Positions 55,242 to 64,000 of a stretch of DNA of 64,000 nt are shown here, piece by piece (position 1 is the first letter of the stretch; every line of letters begins with the position of its first letter). The notes under the pieces are model-generated. The model saw only the letters and a list, made by a program, of their open reading frames with translations, searched no databases and had not been told where the DNA came from. The DNA is taken from contig NZ_CP047030.1 of assembly GCF_009796825.1 (NCBI RefSeq), positions 4,462,501 to 4,526,500 of the forward strand, in the 5' to 3' direction. Origin of the DNA: Algibacter sp. L3A6 (GTDB lineage Bacteria > Bacteroidota > Bacteroidia > Flavobacteriales > Flavobacteriaceae). The position numbers and the translations under genes are program-made.

Positions 55242-55898
55242 CTACCCATTACCTTTCTTATAGTCTTCTAAAAATTTAGCCAAACCACTATCAGTTAAAG
55301 GGTGCTTTAATAAACCTGTGATTGATAATAGTGGCCCCGTCATAACATCAGAGCCAATTTTTGCACAGTTAATAACATGCATAGTATTTCTAATAGATGC
55401 CGCTAAAATTTGTGTTTCAAAACCATAATTATCATAAATTAACCTTATTTCGCTAATTAGGTTTAAACCATCTGTAGAAATATCATCTAAACGGCCTAAA
55501 AAAGGCGAAACATAAGTCGCTCCCGCTTTAGCTGCTAACAAAGCCTGCCCTGCCGAAAAAACCAACGTTACGTTCGTTCTAATTCCTTTATCCGTAAAAT
55601 ATTTACAAGCTTTTACGCCATTAGCAATCATAGGCAGTTTTACTACAATTTGTGGATGCAATGCTGCTAGAGCTTCACCCTCTTTTATCATACCTTCGTA
55701 ATCGGTAGAAATCACTTCTGCACTTACATCGCCTTCAACTAATTCGCATATTTTTTTATAATGTCCCAAAATCGCATCGCTTCCGGTAATACCTTCTTTT
55801 GCCATTAATGATGGGTTTGTTGTTACGCCATCTAAAACACCCAAAACTTGAGCTTCTGCAATATCACTTAAGTTTGCTGTATCAATAAAAAATTTCAT
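55242..55898 (-). CDS. Fructose-6-phosphate aldolase/transaldolase-like enzyme
   Basis: This 218-residue cytoplasmic protein is of the short FSA/TalC type. Clear motifs are MKFFIDTANLSDI, GVTTNPSLMAKEG (substrate loop), VVKLPM with Schiff-base Lys87, and TNVTLVFSAGQALLAAKAGATYVSPFLGR. Short transaldolases move a dihydroxyacetone unit in the pentose phosphate path, so it links xylose catabolism to central metabolism. The gene stands just upstream of the DUF5060-HTCS unit, behind its own terminator. Whether it acts as transaldolase or aldolase needs assay. Confidence 0.88.
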   Translation of the reverse strand: MKFFIDTANLSDIAEAQVLGVLDGVTTNPSLMAKEGITGSDAILGHYKKICELVEGDVSAEVISTDYEGMIKEGEALAALHPQIVVKLPMIANGVKACKYFTDKGIRTNVTLVFSAGQALLAAKAGATYVSPFLGRLDDISTDGLNLISEIRLIYDNYGFETQILAASIRNTMHVINCAKIGSDVMTGPLLSITGLLKHPLTDSGLAKFLEDYKKGNG

Positions 55899-56369
55899 AA
55901 TTTACCTTCTTATATTATTGTTAAGTTTTTACTATTTAGTTTTCATTCATAATAAATAAATTGAATTCAACCCTAAATTGAAAATTCATATTCAAAGCTA
56001 CGTACAGAAAAGCCTATCCTATATTACAAATCAATCATTCTATGAAACAAATGATGCGCCTGGCTCTATAATTTGCATCTATAGAAACAGTTATTGCCAG
56101 ATGTTACAAAAACAAAAACCAGATTTTATGGTTTCAATTTTAAATGTTTTAGCGAAAAAACATAAAATATTTGGTGATATAAAAATCAATAACAGCTGTT
56201 AAACCTGATGCATTAGCCAACATTTCATGCGTAAAAACCAGCTTCAAATACTCAGCTTTTTTATCATAAAAAAGCACTAAAAAATTTAATAAAAATTTAT
56301 CTAAAAAATTGCCCTTTATATTCTTTTTGTGTATAAATTAGATACGCAATTAATAAATCTAACAATGCT
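55899..56369. other. 471-bp gap between divergent genes
   Basis: I see no gene here. A 74-codon frame at 55978-56202 starts with TTG, has no ribosome site and reads like random sequence. The gap separates the xylan region from the D-amino-acid cluster. Confidence 0.45.
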
Positions 56370-57431
56370 ATGTTATTAAGAGATGGCGTAAAAAATGCGG
56401 AGATAAAGGTCTCTTCGGAAACCAGAAAACTAAGTGATTTTGTAAAAAACAAAACCAAATCACTAATCGATAGGTTGGAATATTTTGAAGATATTATAAA
56501 TATTGAAGTTGGAGATACCGGATTAAATAGAGCGAAAGCTTTAGAGCGCGAATTCGATATTCGCCAACTATACATTAAATATGAAGGAGATAACCCAACA
56601 GGCACGCAAAAAGACCGTATTGCCTTTGCACAGGTGTATGATGCTTTGCGTCGCGATTACGATACTATTTCTTTAGCAACCTGCGGTAATTATGGTGTGG
56701 CGGTAGCATTGGCAGCAAATTTAGCGGGCTTAAAATGTAAAGTGTTTATTCCTGAAAGTTACCATACCGAGCGTATTAAGGAAATGGAAATGCTTAACGC
56801 GGAAATTATAAAGTTGGAAGGCAGCTATGAAGATGTTGTAAAATCTAGCACAGATTATGCTTTTGAGTACGGCTGGTATGATGCCAACCCAGGCGGAGCC
56901 AATACACCCTTACAAATTACGGCTTATGCACAAATAGCTTACGAAATCGTGGAAGATCTAGGTGATGCCCCAAAATATTGCGCTGCACCAGTTTCTAACG
57001 GCACTTTATTTGCTGGAATATATAGAGGTTTTGTTACGCTTTACAAGCGTGGTAAAACATCGCGTATACCAAAAATGATAGCAGCCTCATCCTCACATAA
57101 AAACCCAATTGTGAGTTCTTTTAAAAAAGGATTAAGCTCTTGTGAAGATTTAGACCCCAAGGCTATAAAAGAAACTATTTATAATGAACCGCTTATAAAT
57201 TGGCATAGTTTTGATGGCGATGAAGCTTTATTTGCATTAAAAGAATCTGAAGGAGATGCTTTTAACGTAAGTGACAAGAAAATGAAAGAGATGGCAACTT
57301 TTCTTCTAAAAAAAGAAGGGTTAAAAATATTACCTGCCTCAACCGCAGGACTTATTGGATTGCTAGAACTCGATGAAAAACTAAATTTTGAACCAGACCG
57401 CTTTGTGGCAGTCTTAACAGCAAAAAACTAA
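56370..57431 (+). CDS. Threonine-synthase-like PLP-dependent enzyme
   Basis: This 353-residue protein is a fold-type II PLP enzyme. The pyridoxal Lys is K81 in GDNPTGTQKDR, which matches the NPTGSFKDR motif of threonine synthase. SLATCGNYGVAVALAANLAG (phosphate-binding Gly/Asn strand) and LPASTAGLIGLLEL (C-terminal serine) are family features. It acts in the cytoplasm. It is followed after 42 bases by the DUF1611 gene, then the epimerase. In this setting it may act as an ammonia-lyase or synthase in D-amino-acid or dipeptide breakdown rather than in threonine biosynthesis. That role is inferred from context only. Confidence 0.8.
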   Translation: MLLRDGVKNAEIKVSSETRKLSDFVKNKTKSLIDRLEYFEDIINIEVGDTGLNRAKALEREFDIRQLYIKYEGDNPTGTQKDRIAFAQVYDALRRDYDTISLATCGNYGVAVALAANLAGLKCKVFIPESYHTERIKEMEMLNAEIIKLEGSYEDVVKSSTDYAFEYGWYDANPGGANTPLQITAYAQIAYEIVEDLGDAPKYCAAPVSNGTLFAGIYRGFVTLYKRGKTSRIPKMIAASSSHKNPIVSSFKKGLSSCEDLDPKAIKETIYNEPLINWHSFDGDEALFALKESEGDAFNVSDKKMKEMATFLLKKEGLKILPASTAGLIGLLELDEKLNFEPDRFVAVLTAKN

Positions 57432-57473
57432 TAAATACGCTTAATTAAGCATATTTTAAAAACTAAATTAAAG

Positions 57474-58544
57474 ATGAAAAAGAAAATAGACGGACGCGCA
57501 CTTGTATATTGTGAAGGCGCATTTAATACACCTAATGGCAAAACGGCTCACGGCTTAGTACGTTTTACAGAACGCTACGAAGTTGTTGGCGTTATTGATA
57601 GCAAATATGAAGGTCAAGATGCTGGAAAAACATTAGACGGAAAAAAGAATGGTATTATAATTTTTAAAGATTTAACTTCTGCTATTAAAGAATTAAAAAA
57701 CTCTGGTGCTTTACCTAAAACCTTGGTTATAGGCCTAGCTCCCGATGGAGGACGATTACCGCAAGAAGCTAAAGCTACCATAAAACAAGCACTTACCTTA
57801 GGCTGGAACGTAGATAGTGGTTTACACGATTTTTTAACAAACGATGAAGAGCTTGTAAAAATAGCAAAAGAAAAAGGTAGCCGCATTCGTGATGTACGCA
57901 AAACGCCAGATCGTGATACACTGCATTTTTTCTCTGGAGATATTGAAAAAGTAGACTGTTTAAAACTTGCTGTTTTAGGGACAGATTCTGCTATTGGCAA
58001 ACGTACCACAGCATGGTTAATCGTGCAAGGTTTACGTAAAGCAAGCCGCAGTGCAGAAATGATTGGTACTGGGCAAACTGCTTGGATGCAAGGTGCTAAA
58101 TACAGCATGATTATGGATAGTTGTATTAACGATTTTGTTTCGGGTGAAATAGAACACGCCGTTGTTAGCGCTTACAAAAACGAAAAACCAGACGTTATTG
58201 TAATCGAAGGACAAGGTAGTTTAATGAACCCTGCTTATCCTGGTGGTTTCGAAATTCTGGCTGCTGGACGTCCAAATTATGTTATCTTACAACATGCACC
58301 TACGCGTAAGGAATACGATGGTTTTCCTGGCTATAAATTGCATACATTAAAAAAACAAATTCAAGCAATCGAAACTATTTCTGGTGTAAAAGTATTGGCT
58401 ATTACTGTAAACCATGAAGGTATGACGGCTGAAGAAATTACACCTGCATGCCAAGCAATTACTAAACAAACAGGTTTACCTGCATTTGATGTTTTAGCAC
58501 ATGGCACGGATGAACTAGTAGAATTGTTAGATTCTAAACTATAA
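57474..58544 (+). CDS. DgcN-like DUF1611 N-acetyltransferase family protein
   Basis: This 356-residue protein has an N-terminal Rossmann-like DUF1611_N domain (ALVYCEGAFNTPNGKTAHGLVRF, VVGVIDSKYEGQDAG) and a C-terminal P-loop domain with LGTDSAIGKRTTAWLIVQGL, a Walker-A-like motif, and VIVIEGQGSLMNPAYPGG. The DUF1611 family includes DgcN, which works with DgcA in D-glutamate catabolism in marine bacteria. The stop overlaps the next start (TAATG), and that next gene is an epimerase of the DgcA type, which strongly supports the DgcN-DgcA pairing. Co-factor use is not shown. Confidence 0.82.
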   Translation: MKKKIDGRALVYCEGAFNTPNGKTAHGLVRFTERYEVVGVIDSKYEGQDAGKTLDGKKNGIIIFKDLTSAIKELKNSGALPKTLVIGLAPDGGRLPQEAKATIKQALTLGWNVDSGLHDFLTNDEELVKIAKEKGSRIRDVRKTPDRDTLHFFSGDIEKVDCLKLAVLGTDSAIGKRTTAWLIVQGLRKASRSAEMIGTGQTAWMQGAKYSMIMDSCINDFVSGEIEHAVVSAYKNEKPDVIVIEGQGSLMNPAYPGGFEILAAGRPNYVILQHAPTRKEYDGFPGYKLHTLKKQIQAIETISGVKVLAITVNHEGMTAEEITPACQAITKQTGLPAFDVLAHGTDELVELLDSKL

Positions 58545-59605
58545 TGAAAATAACCAATGTATCATACGAGCGTCTAGATTTAAAGCTTTCAGAGCCTTAT
58601 ACTATCGCTTACGAAACCATATCGAAAGCTGTAAATTTCATTCTTAAAATTGAAACAGATACACTAGCTATTGGTTATGGTTGTGCGGCACCAGACGCTG
58701 TGGTTACTGGAGAATCTCCTCAAGAAGTTGAGCAAGACATTAAAGATATTATTATTCCTTTTCTAAAAGGAAAAAACAGCTTTATGAGTACCGAGATTCT
58801 GCATGATTTAAAACCACTTCTAAAACGAAAATCATCGGCCTTAGCTATGGTAGACATGGCTTTACTAGATTTAGTTGCTAGAAAAATCGATACACCTTTA
58901 TATCAATTTTTAGGAGGTTATCGCCATAGCATCCCAACAAGTATCACTTTAGGTATTTTACCTATTGAAGACACGTTGCGCATTGCCGGAGATTATGTAA
59001 AAGAAGGTTTTTTTATTCTGAAAATTAAAGGCGGACTTTCCGTAGAAGAAGATATAGAAAAAATGATACGCTTGCGCGATATGTTCCCAAGTACGCAATT
59101 GCGCTTCGATGGAAACCAAGGTTATACTGTAAAACAAGCCATTGCGTTTTTTGAAGGGACTAAAAAAGTGGGTATTGAAATTTTTGAACAGCCAACCAAA
59201 GAAGGTATGGACGAACTTCTTGGCCAAGTAACAAAAAACACAGGTATTCCCGTTATGGCAGACGAAAGTGTAAAAACATTAAAAGACACGTTTCGTTTAG
59301 CTCAAAATGAACGTGTAGACATGGTGAATATAAAACTGATGAAAGTTGGTGGTATTCGCGAAGCTATGCACATCAACTCGGTATCTCAATCTGCGGGCTT
59401 AGAAGCTATGGTAGGTTGTATAGACGAATGTAGATTAGGTATTTCGGCAGGATTGCACTTTGCGCTTTCTAGACAAAATATAAAATTTGCAGACCTTGAT
59501 GGGCATTTAGATATGATTGCAGATCCTTTTAAAGGATTATTTAAACTAGACAAAGGTATTTTATATCCAAGTAAAGCAGCCGGATTAGGACTAATTAAAG
59601 ACTAA
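58544..59605 (+). CDS. Dipeptide epimerase / DgcA-like enolase-superfamily enzyme
   Basis: This 353-residue enzyme belongs to the muconate-lactonizing/enolase group. The N-terminal capping domain has LKLSEPYTIAYETISKAVNF. The barrel has the KxK pair in FILKIKGG (general base), metal ligands in LRFDGNQGY, IEIFEQPT and PVMADESVK, and the second-side Lys in VNIKLMKVGG. This arrangement is used by L-Ala-D/L-Glu epimerases, which recycle murein peptides, and by DgcA. Its start overlaps the DUF1611 stop by one base. I favour DgcA-type or murein-peptide epimerase activity; sequence alone cannot separate them. Confidence 0.88.
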   Translation: MKITNVSYERLDLKLSEPYTIAYETISKAVNFILKIETDTLAIGYGCAAPDAVVTGESPQEVEQDIKDIIIPFLKGKNSFMSTEILHDLKPLLKRKSSALAMVDMALLDLVARKIDTPLYQFLGGYRHSIPTSITLGILPIEDTLRIAGDYVKEGFFILKIKGGLSVEEDIEKMIRLRDMFPSTQLRFDGNQGYTVKQAIAFFEGTKKVGIEIFEQPTKEGMDELLGQVTKNTGIPVMADESVKTLKDTFRLAQNERVDMVNIKLMKVGGIREAMHINSVSQSAGLEAMVGCIDECRLGISAGLHFALSRQNIKFADLDGHLDMIADPFKGLFKLDKGILYPSKAAGLGLIKD

Positions 59606-59606
59606 A

Positions 59607-60494
59607 ATGAAAAATAAATTTATATTATATTTCGCCCTTTTGGGAATATTAACTTTTGCACAAGCACAAGAATTGCCTGTAAAAGCTAATACGGCTACTA
59701 AACCGCTTAGATCTCTTTTAGATAATACACTTCAGAAAAAATTAGATTCTGAAATGAGTAAACATTCCGATTGGAAAACTCTTATTAGTCAGAACAAAAT
59801 GGCTATCGGTCTGGTTGATTTATCTGATAAAAATAACATTAAATTCGCCCGAGTAAACGGTAATGAAATGATGTATGCTGCAAGCTTACCAAAAATTGCT
59901 GTATTACTAGCAGCAATGGATGCTATAGAAAAAAAGGAGCTTATTGAAACAGCCGATATTAAAAACGATATGAAGTTGATGATAAGTAACTCTAACAACG
60001 CGGCAACCACAAGAATGATAGACCGTTTGGGTTATGATAAAATTGAAAAAGTACTCACTAGTGACAAATACAATCTTTATGATGAGGAGACAGGAGGAGG
60101 CTTATGGGTAGGGAAACGCTATGCTGCCGGAGGCGCAACCAATCGAGAGCCTATAAAAAACTTAAGTCATGCCGCAACTGTAACTCAGGTATGCCGATTT
60201 TACTATATGCTTTACAAAGGTGAACTTGTAAATACGCAACGATCTAAACAAATGCTAGATATTTTAGAAGATCCTGCTTTACATCATAAATTTGTAAACA
60301 CATTAGATAGAATAGCACCTAGAGCACGTTTGTTTCGTAAATCGGGCTCATGGAAAACGTTTCATTCAGATTCTATATTAGTTTGGGGAGATCCTGGTCG
60401 TCGCTATATTTTAGTAGCCTTAATAAATGATGAAAACGGAGAACAAATTATTAGAGACTTAGTAGTTCCTATTGAAAAAGTACTGAATATTTAA
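59607..60494 (+). CDS. Exported class A beta-lactamase-fold serine hydrolase
   Basis: This 295-residue protein has a signal peptide ending TFAQA. The serine hydrolase motifs are all present: SLPK at residues 93-96 (nucleophile Ser and Lys), SNN at 128-130, and KSG in LFRKSGSW near the C-terminus. The usual omega-loop Glu of true class A beta-lactamases is not evident, so this is more likely a D,D-peptidase-like or esterase-like enzyme. It starts one base after the epimerase stop, which ties it to release or trimming of peptidoglycan peptides. A second member of the family is encoded at 63431-64000. Confidence 0.85.
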   Translation: MKNKFILYFALLGILTFAQAQELPVKANTATKPLRSLLDNTLQKKLDSEMSKHSDWKTLISQNKMAIGLVDLSDKNNIKFARVNGNEMMYAASLPKIAVLLAAMDAIEKKELIETADIKNDMKLMISNSNNAATTRMIDRLGYDKIEKVLTSDKYNLYDEETGGGLWVGKRYAAGGATNREPIKNLSHAATVTQVCRFYYMLYKGELVNTQRSKQMLDILEDPALHHKFVNTLDRIAPRARLFRKSGSWKTFHSDSILVWGDPGRRYILVALINDENGEQIIRDLVVPIEKVLNI

Positions 60495-60546
60495 TCATTT
60501 TTTATAACTTAATAGTAAAATAAAACATCCGGAATAGCTTACTTAA

Positions 60547-63369
60547 ATGATAAAAACAGCTTTAAAAAAAATATTTGATATTCGAGATGGAGAATTAAAA
60601 ATAGCCCTACTTATGCAGGGCTATATATTTTTAATAATTGCCACACTTTTAATTATTAAACCAGCAGTTAGTGCGCTTTTCATTTCGGAATTAGGTGCAG
60701 AAAACCTTCCTTTTGCGTATTTACTAGTTGCTGTTACAGCCGTAATTAGTTCTTATTTTTACTCTAAAGCAACCGAGCGTTTTCCGCTAAATAACATTAT
60801 TAAATTCACCTTAATTTTTAGCATTATTAGCCTTGCTATTCTAGGATCGCTTTTACATCTTAATTTAATAAAAGGCTGGGTTTTATATGCTTTTTATACC
60901 GGAGTAGCCATTTATGCCGTATTAGCAACTTCTCAATTTTGGGTATTAGCTAATCTTGTTTTTAATGTTCGAGAGGCTAAACGTTTATTCGGTTTTATAG
61001 GTGCAGGTGCTATTACTGGTGGTATTTTCGGAGGATATCTTACCACGATACTTGCTCCTTTTATAGGTAATGAAAACCTCATCTTTGTAGCGGCAGTTTT
61101 CTTAATGCTCTGCTTCCCGTTATTAAATAAAATTTGGAAAATAAAAGTGTCAGTATTAAACACTTTTAAACAGAAAAAACGTATTTCTGTTTCCGAAGAA
61201 AACCCGTTAAAACTAATTTTAAGTTCAAAACATTTAACCTATTTAGCTGCAATTATAGCCGTTGGCGTTATTACAGCTAGATTAGTAGATTATCAGTTTA
61301 GTTATATTGCTGGCGAACGCATCACTGATAGCGATGAGCTTACCTCATTTTTTGGGTTTTGGTTATCGTCTTTCAACGTGGCGTCCCTATTCCTTCAATT
61401 ATTTTTAACAAGAAAAATTGTGGGTGTTTGGGGAGTTGGATTCTCTTTATTACTATTACCAATCCTTATTTTTTTAGGCGGATTGTTATTCTTTGTTTTT
61501 CCAGAACTTTGGGTGGTTATTTTGCTAAAATCATCAGATGCTAGTTTAAAACAATCCATAAATAAATCTGCTGTAGAACTCATTGCTTTACCGCTACCTT
61601 TTCAGTTAAAAAAAAGAACCAAATCTTTTATTGATGTAGTGGTCGATAGTATAGCCACTGGTATAGCGGGTTGTATTTTAATTTTCTTGATAAAAGGGCT
61701 CAATGTTTCGCCAATGTATATTATAACGCTCATTGTTTTACTCACCTTTACATGGACTTATTTTGTATTTAAAGTTAGAAAAGAATATTTCTTATCCTTT
61801 AAAAAAAACCTAGAAGCCATAGTGCCTGTCACTAATAAAAAACGAAAAGAAACGGTATCAAAAGAATCTTTTTTAAAAGGCATGCACAATGTATTTAAAA
61901 ATGGTGAAGACAACGAAATTTTGTTCATGCTCGATAAGGCTAAAGAAATTAATGACAAGCGTTTAGTTGCTCCTATTTCTGCATTGTTAAATCATTCTTC
62001 TAATAAAATTAAAGCTGAAGCATTACGCAATCTATTTTTCTTAAATGAAAAAAGTATTTATCTCGAAGTTATCCCCTTTTTAAACACTCAAGATGAAAAC
62101 CTAGTTATGGCAACACTAGAGTATTTATTACTGCATGCAGACAACGAAGAAGCCATTGTTTTTGATAGTTATTTAGACCATAAAGACACCTTTATTTCTG
62201 ATGCGGCCTTGCTTTGCTTAGCAAAAGAATCTAGAGACAACTACTCTTTGCGCGTTAAATACAATCTTTTTGATCGCATAGAAAACAAGAAAAGTAGCAT
62301 AATGACCTTACCGGAAGAATTGCAGCTTAAAGAAGAAATAAAACTACTACATTTAATTGGTTTTTCGGACTATAAAAAAGGATATCCTACTATTCTAAAT
62401 GCTTTAGAAAACAATAATAACCCGGCGTTACAAGGCGAAGCTATTGTTGCTGCTGGAAATACTATAAATTCATTTTTTGTTGATGCCCTATTGTATAAAT
62501 TACTAGATAAAACATTCCGCGAAAGCGCTATAAAAGCATTGATTAACTACGGAAACGCTATGTTGCTTGTTTTAAAAGAAAAGCTATTTATTGACGATAT
62601 TGATATTGCTATTAGACGTTTTATTCCAAAAGCTATTTCGGCCTTTAATTCTCAAAACGCTGTGGATACAATGTTGATTAGTTTTAAAGATTCGGAAGAT
62701 TTATCGATACGATTAGAATGTGTTGCTCAGCTCTCTAAATTAAAGGAAACTAACCAAAATTTACATTTTAATGAAAAGCAAGTCGCCAAATTAATTCTGG
62801 AGGAATGTAAACTATACAATAGCTCGATAAATGCAATGCACACCCAAATTATTGTGCATTATTTACGTCGTAAAAAACTAAAAGCAACTATTCCTGATGA
62901 AGAAATGAAAGCCCGTGAAAGCTTAATTGAATTGTTAGAACGTAGGCTAGAAAACGGCTTACAACGTATTTTTAAACTTCTTGAATTACGCTACGCTCAA
63001 AATGATGTACGCATGGCATACAAAGGTATTTTAAGCGATGAGCAAGATAAAAGAACTAATGCTATTGAGTTTTTAGATATTCTACTGAATCCTAATTTAA
63101 AAAGTGTGTTAATCCCAATTGTTGAGGCGACTATACTTGATACCTCTTCGGAAGAAGTTATTGAAACTATTAGCAAGAATAAATTAACAGAAATGGAATG
63201 TTTTCAGAATATACTAAACGGTAAAGATGTAAAACTGAAACTTGCCGTTTTATACTTATTGGAAAAAAAAGAAAGTTCAACATACAACGAACTTATTACG
63301 CCTTTACTAACAAGTAAAGATAAACGCATACAAGAGTTTGCGCAGAAAGCGATTAACACAATGGTATAA
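60547..63369 (+). CDS. MFS/nucleotide-transporter-like membrane protein with HEAT-like tail
   Basis: This 940-residue protein has about 12 membrane helices in residues 1-420 (KIALLMQGYIFLIIATLLIIKP, FGFIGAGAITGGIFGGYLTT, LPFQLKKRTKSFIDVVVDSIATG). The pattern recalls the ATP/ADP-exchanger-like Npt branch of the MFS. Residues about 440-940 are alpha-helical repeats (HEAT-like; LLNHSSNKIKAEALRNLF, LDHKDTFISDAALLCLAKES, LLTSKDKRIQEFAQKAI). No cyclic-nucleotide-binding domain is visible, although some relatives have one. It stands 53 bases after the serine hydrolase in the same direction. The substrate is unknown. Confidence 0.7.
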   Translation: MIKTALKKIFDIRDGELKIALLMQGYIFLIIATLLIIKPAVSALFISELGAENLPFAYLLVAVTAVISSYFYSKATERFPLNNIIKFTLIFSIISLAILGSLLHLNLIKGWVLYAFYTGVAIYAVLATSQFWVLANLVFNVREAKRLFGFIGAGAITGGIFGGYLTTILAPFIGNENLIFVAAVFLMLCFPLLNKIWKIKVSVLNTFKQKKRISVSEENPLKLILSSKHLTYLAAIIAVGVITARLVDYQFSYIAGERITDSDELTSFFGFWLSSFNVASLFLQLFLTRKIVGVWGVGFSLLLLPILIFLGGLLFFVFPELWVVILLKSSDASLKQSINKSAVELIALPLPFQLKKRTKSFIDVVVDSIATGIAGCILIFLIKGLNVSPMYIITLIVLLTFTWTYFVFKVRKEYFLSFKKNLEAIVPVTNKKRKETVSKESFLKGMHNVFKNGEDNEILFMLDKAKEINDKRLVAPISALLNHSSNKIKAEALRNLFFLNEKSIYLEVIPFLNTQDENLVMATLEYLLLHADNEEAIVFDSYLDHKDTFISDAALLCLAKESRDNYSLRVKYNLFDRIENKKSSIMTLPEELQLKEEIKLLHLIGFSDYKKGYPTILNALENNNNPALQGEAIVAAGNTINSFFVDALLYKLLDKTFRESAIKALINYGNAMLLVLKEKLFIDDIDIAIRRFIPKAISAFNSQNAVDTMLISFKDSEDLSIRLECVAQLSKLKETNQNLHFNEKQVAKLILEECKLYNSSINAMHTQIIVHYLRRKKLKATIPDEEMKARESLIELLERRLENGLQRIFKLLELRYAQNDVRMAYKGILSDEQDKRTNAIEFLDILLNPNLKSVLIPIVEATILDTSSEEVIETISKNKLTEMECFQNILNGKDVKLKLAVLYLLEKKESSTYNELITPLLTSKDKRIQEFAQKAINTMV

Positions 63370-63372
63370 AAA

Positions 63373-63402
63373 AATCTCAGGTTACATACATAACCTGAGA
63401 TT
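63373..63402. terminator. Bidirectional hairpin between convergent genes
   Basis: AATCTCAGGTTA at 63373-63384 pairs perfectly with TAACCTGAGATT at 63391-63402 around a 6-base loop. A-rich sequence lies before it and T-rich sequence after, so it can serve both the HEAT-tail transporter and the serine hydrolase gene. Confidence 0.8.
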
Positions 63403-63430
63403 CATTTTAAATTCCCAAAAGACTTTTTTT

Positions 63431-64000
63431 CTATTCTCTTACGGCCTTATCTATTCTACTGGCTAAAGCCAAGTGATCTCCTGCAGAGTTTTTTCCTAAG
63501 ACATTAGTCATTAAACACACCATATATTTTGAGCCATCTTCATGCTCTACAATAGCAACAGAATTCATGTAATTAAATACATTGCCTTTATATTTACCGC
63601 AAGCCTGATCTTTTTCTTTATCACATTTATATAAACTTCCAGATTTAAAATATACTGCAGCATCACGCAATTCTGGTGCTTGTGCGTAGCGTATTCTTCT
63701 ATCTGTCATGTACATTAAACGTTTTATTTCTAAACTTGATTGCTTATCTACAATTTTCCCTTGTTCTAATTGTAACATCCATTTCATTAAGCCTAATGGC
63801 GAACCAATACTACCGCCTTTACTACCAACATAGGGGTTTACTCCGCGTGTAAAGAATGTTCCTAAACGCCATTCATCTTCAGTGATTCCCAAATCTCTTA
63901 AAGGTTGATTTACTATAGATATAGCAAGCTCGGTAATATCGTTTTTAGGACCTGCGCTAAAATAGGCATCGGCATCTGCCTGCGTCATTGTTGGATATTT
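63431..64000 (-). CDS. Serine hydrolase, class A beta-lactamase-like (5' part missing)
   Basis: The frame stays open to the right edge (…KYPT before the ATG at 63988), so only the C-terminal 190 residues or so are present. Visible parts are GSPLGLMKWMLQLEQGKIV, VYFKSGSLYKC with the KSG motif, and HEDGSKYMVCLMTNVLG near the end. The SxxK and SxN motifs must lie outside the window. Two Cys (in KCDKEKDQACG) may form a disulfide in the periplasm. The relation to the 59607 enzyme is by family only. Confidence 0.8.
   Translation of the reverse strand, partial: KYPTMTQADADAYFSAGPKNDITELAISIVNQPLRDLGITEDEWRLGTFFTRGVNPYVGSKGGSIGSPLGLMKWMLQLEQGKIVDKQSSLEIKRLMYMTDRRIRYAQAPELRDAAVYFKSGSLYKCDKEKDQACGKYKGNVFNYMNSVAIVEHEDGSKYMVCLMTNVLGKNSAGDHLALASRIDKAVRE

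Noticed and set aside
55978..56202. A 74-codon open frame in the gap before the PLP gene
   Set aside because: It starts with TTG, has no ribosome-site context, and shows no recognisable domain or codon pattern.
1..64000. CRISPR array, tRNA, rRNA, transposase or prophage
   Set aside because: I looked for regular spaced repeats, clover-leaf patterns and transposase motifs and found none I could support.

Overview
The window is AT-rich DNA from a member of the Bacteroidota, most likely a marine or algae-associated Flavobacteriaceae. Four things point there: two SusC/SusD pairs, a type IX secretion sorting domain, a hybrid two-component sensor (HTCS), and promoter boxes of the TAnnTTTG type. I see no rRNA, tRNA, CRISPR array, insertion sequence or phage gene.

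Region 1 (about 1-20.6 kb) looks like a locus for a GlcNAc-containing glycan. It holds a LacI regulator, a GH20 hexosaminidase, a NagB-like deaminase, a GH16-like lipoprotein, a FAS1/DNRLRE surface protein, SusD and SusC. These are followed by a T9SS-type arylsulfotransferase-like protein, a NagB-PIG-L fusion, a NagP/FucP-like permease, NagA, an SSS symporter, a second LacI regulator and a cytoplasmic CBM9-like protein. A CAAACGTTTG palindrome lies before the first lacI gene, at the susC promoter and at the sulfotransferase promoter. In the last two it overlaps the predicted -33 box, so one LacI repressor probably controls all three. There is no GH18 chitinase or sulfatase in view, so the actual polymer is open.

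Region 2 (20.7-23.8 kb) is a small housekeeping/stress segment: a stand-alone PycTM/DUF5706-like membrane protein, a CPA1 Na+/H+ antiporter, a frameshifted small membrane-protein gene, and a Crp/Fnr-family regulator that lacks the usual cyclic-nucleotide arginine.

Region 3 (24-55.9 kb) is a large xylan utilisation region. A plus-strand cassette carries a GH10 lipoprotein, a GPH-family sugar symporter and a cytoplasmic GH43. The minus strand carries an exported TIM-barrel isomerase-like protein and a ThuA-like protein, two more GH10 lipoproteins, a tandem-CBM lipoprotein, a 1108-residue FG-GAP/UnbV lipoprotein, SusD, SusC, a GH3 with PA14, an HTCS regulator, a DUF5060 putative glycosidase and a transaldolase-like enzyme. 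Hairpins at 34.1, 40.4, 48.1 and 55.2 kb divide it into transcription units. The tandem-CBM gene has a good -7 box with a 21-bp-spaced direct repeat upstream, a candidate HTCS site.

Region 4 (56.4-64 kb) is a plus-strand cluster: a threonine-synthase-like PLP enzyme, a DgcN-like DUF1611 protein, a dipeptide-epimerase/DgcA-like enzyme and a class A beta-lactamase-fold serine hydrolase. An MFS-like transporter with a long HEAT-like tail follows. A second serine hydrolase runs off the right edge on the minus strand. The set suggests salvage of D-amino acids or muropeptides.
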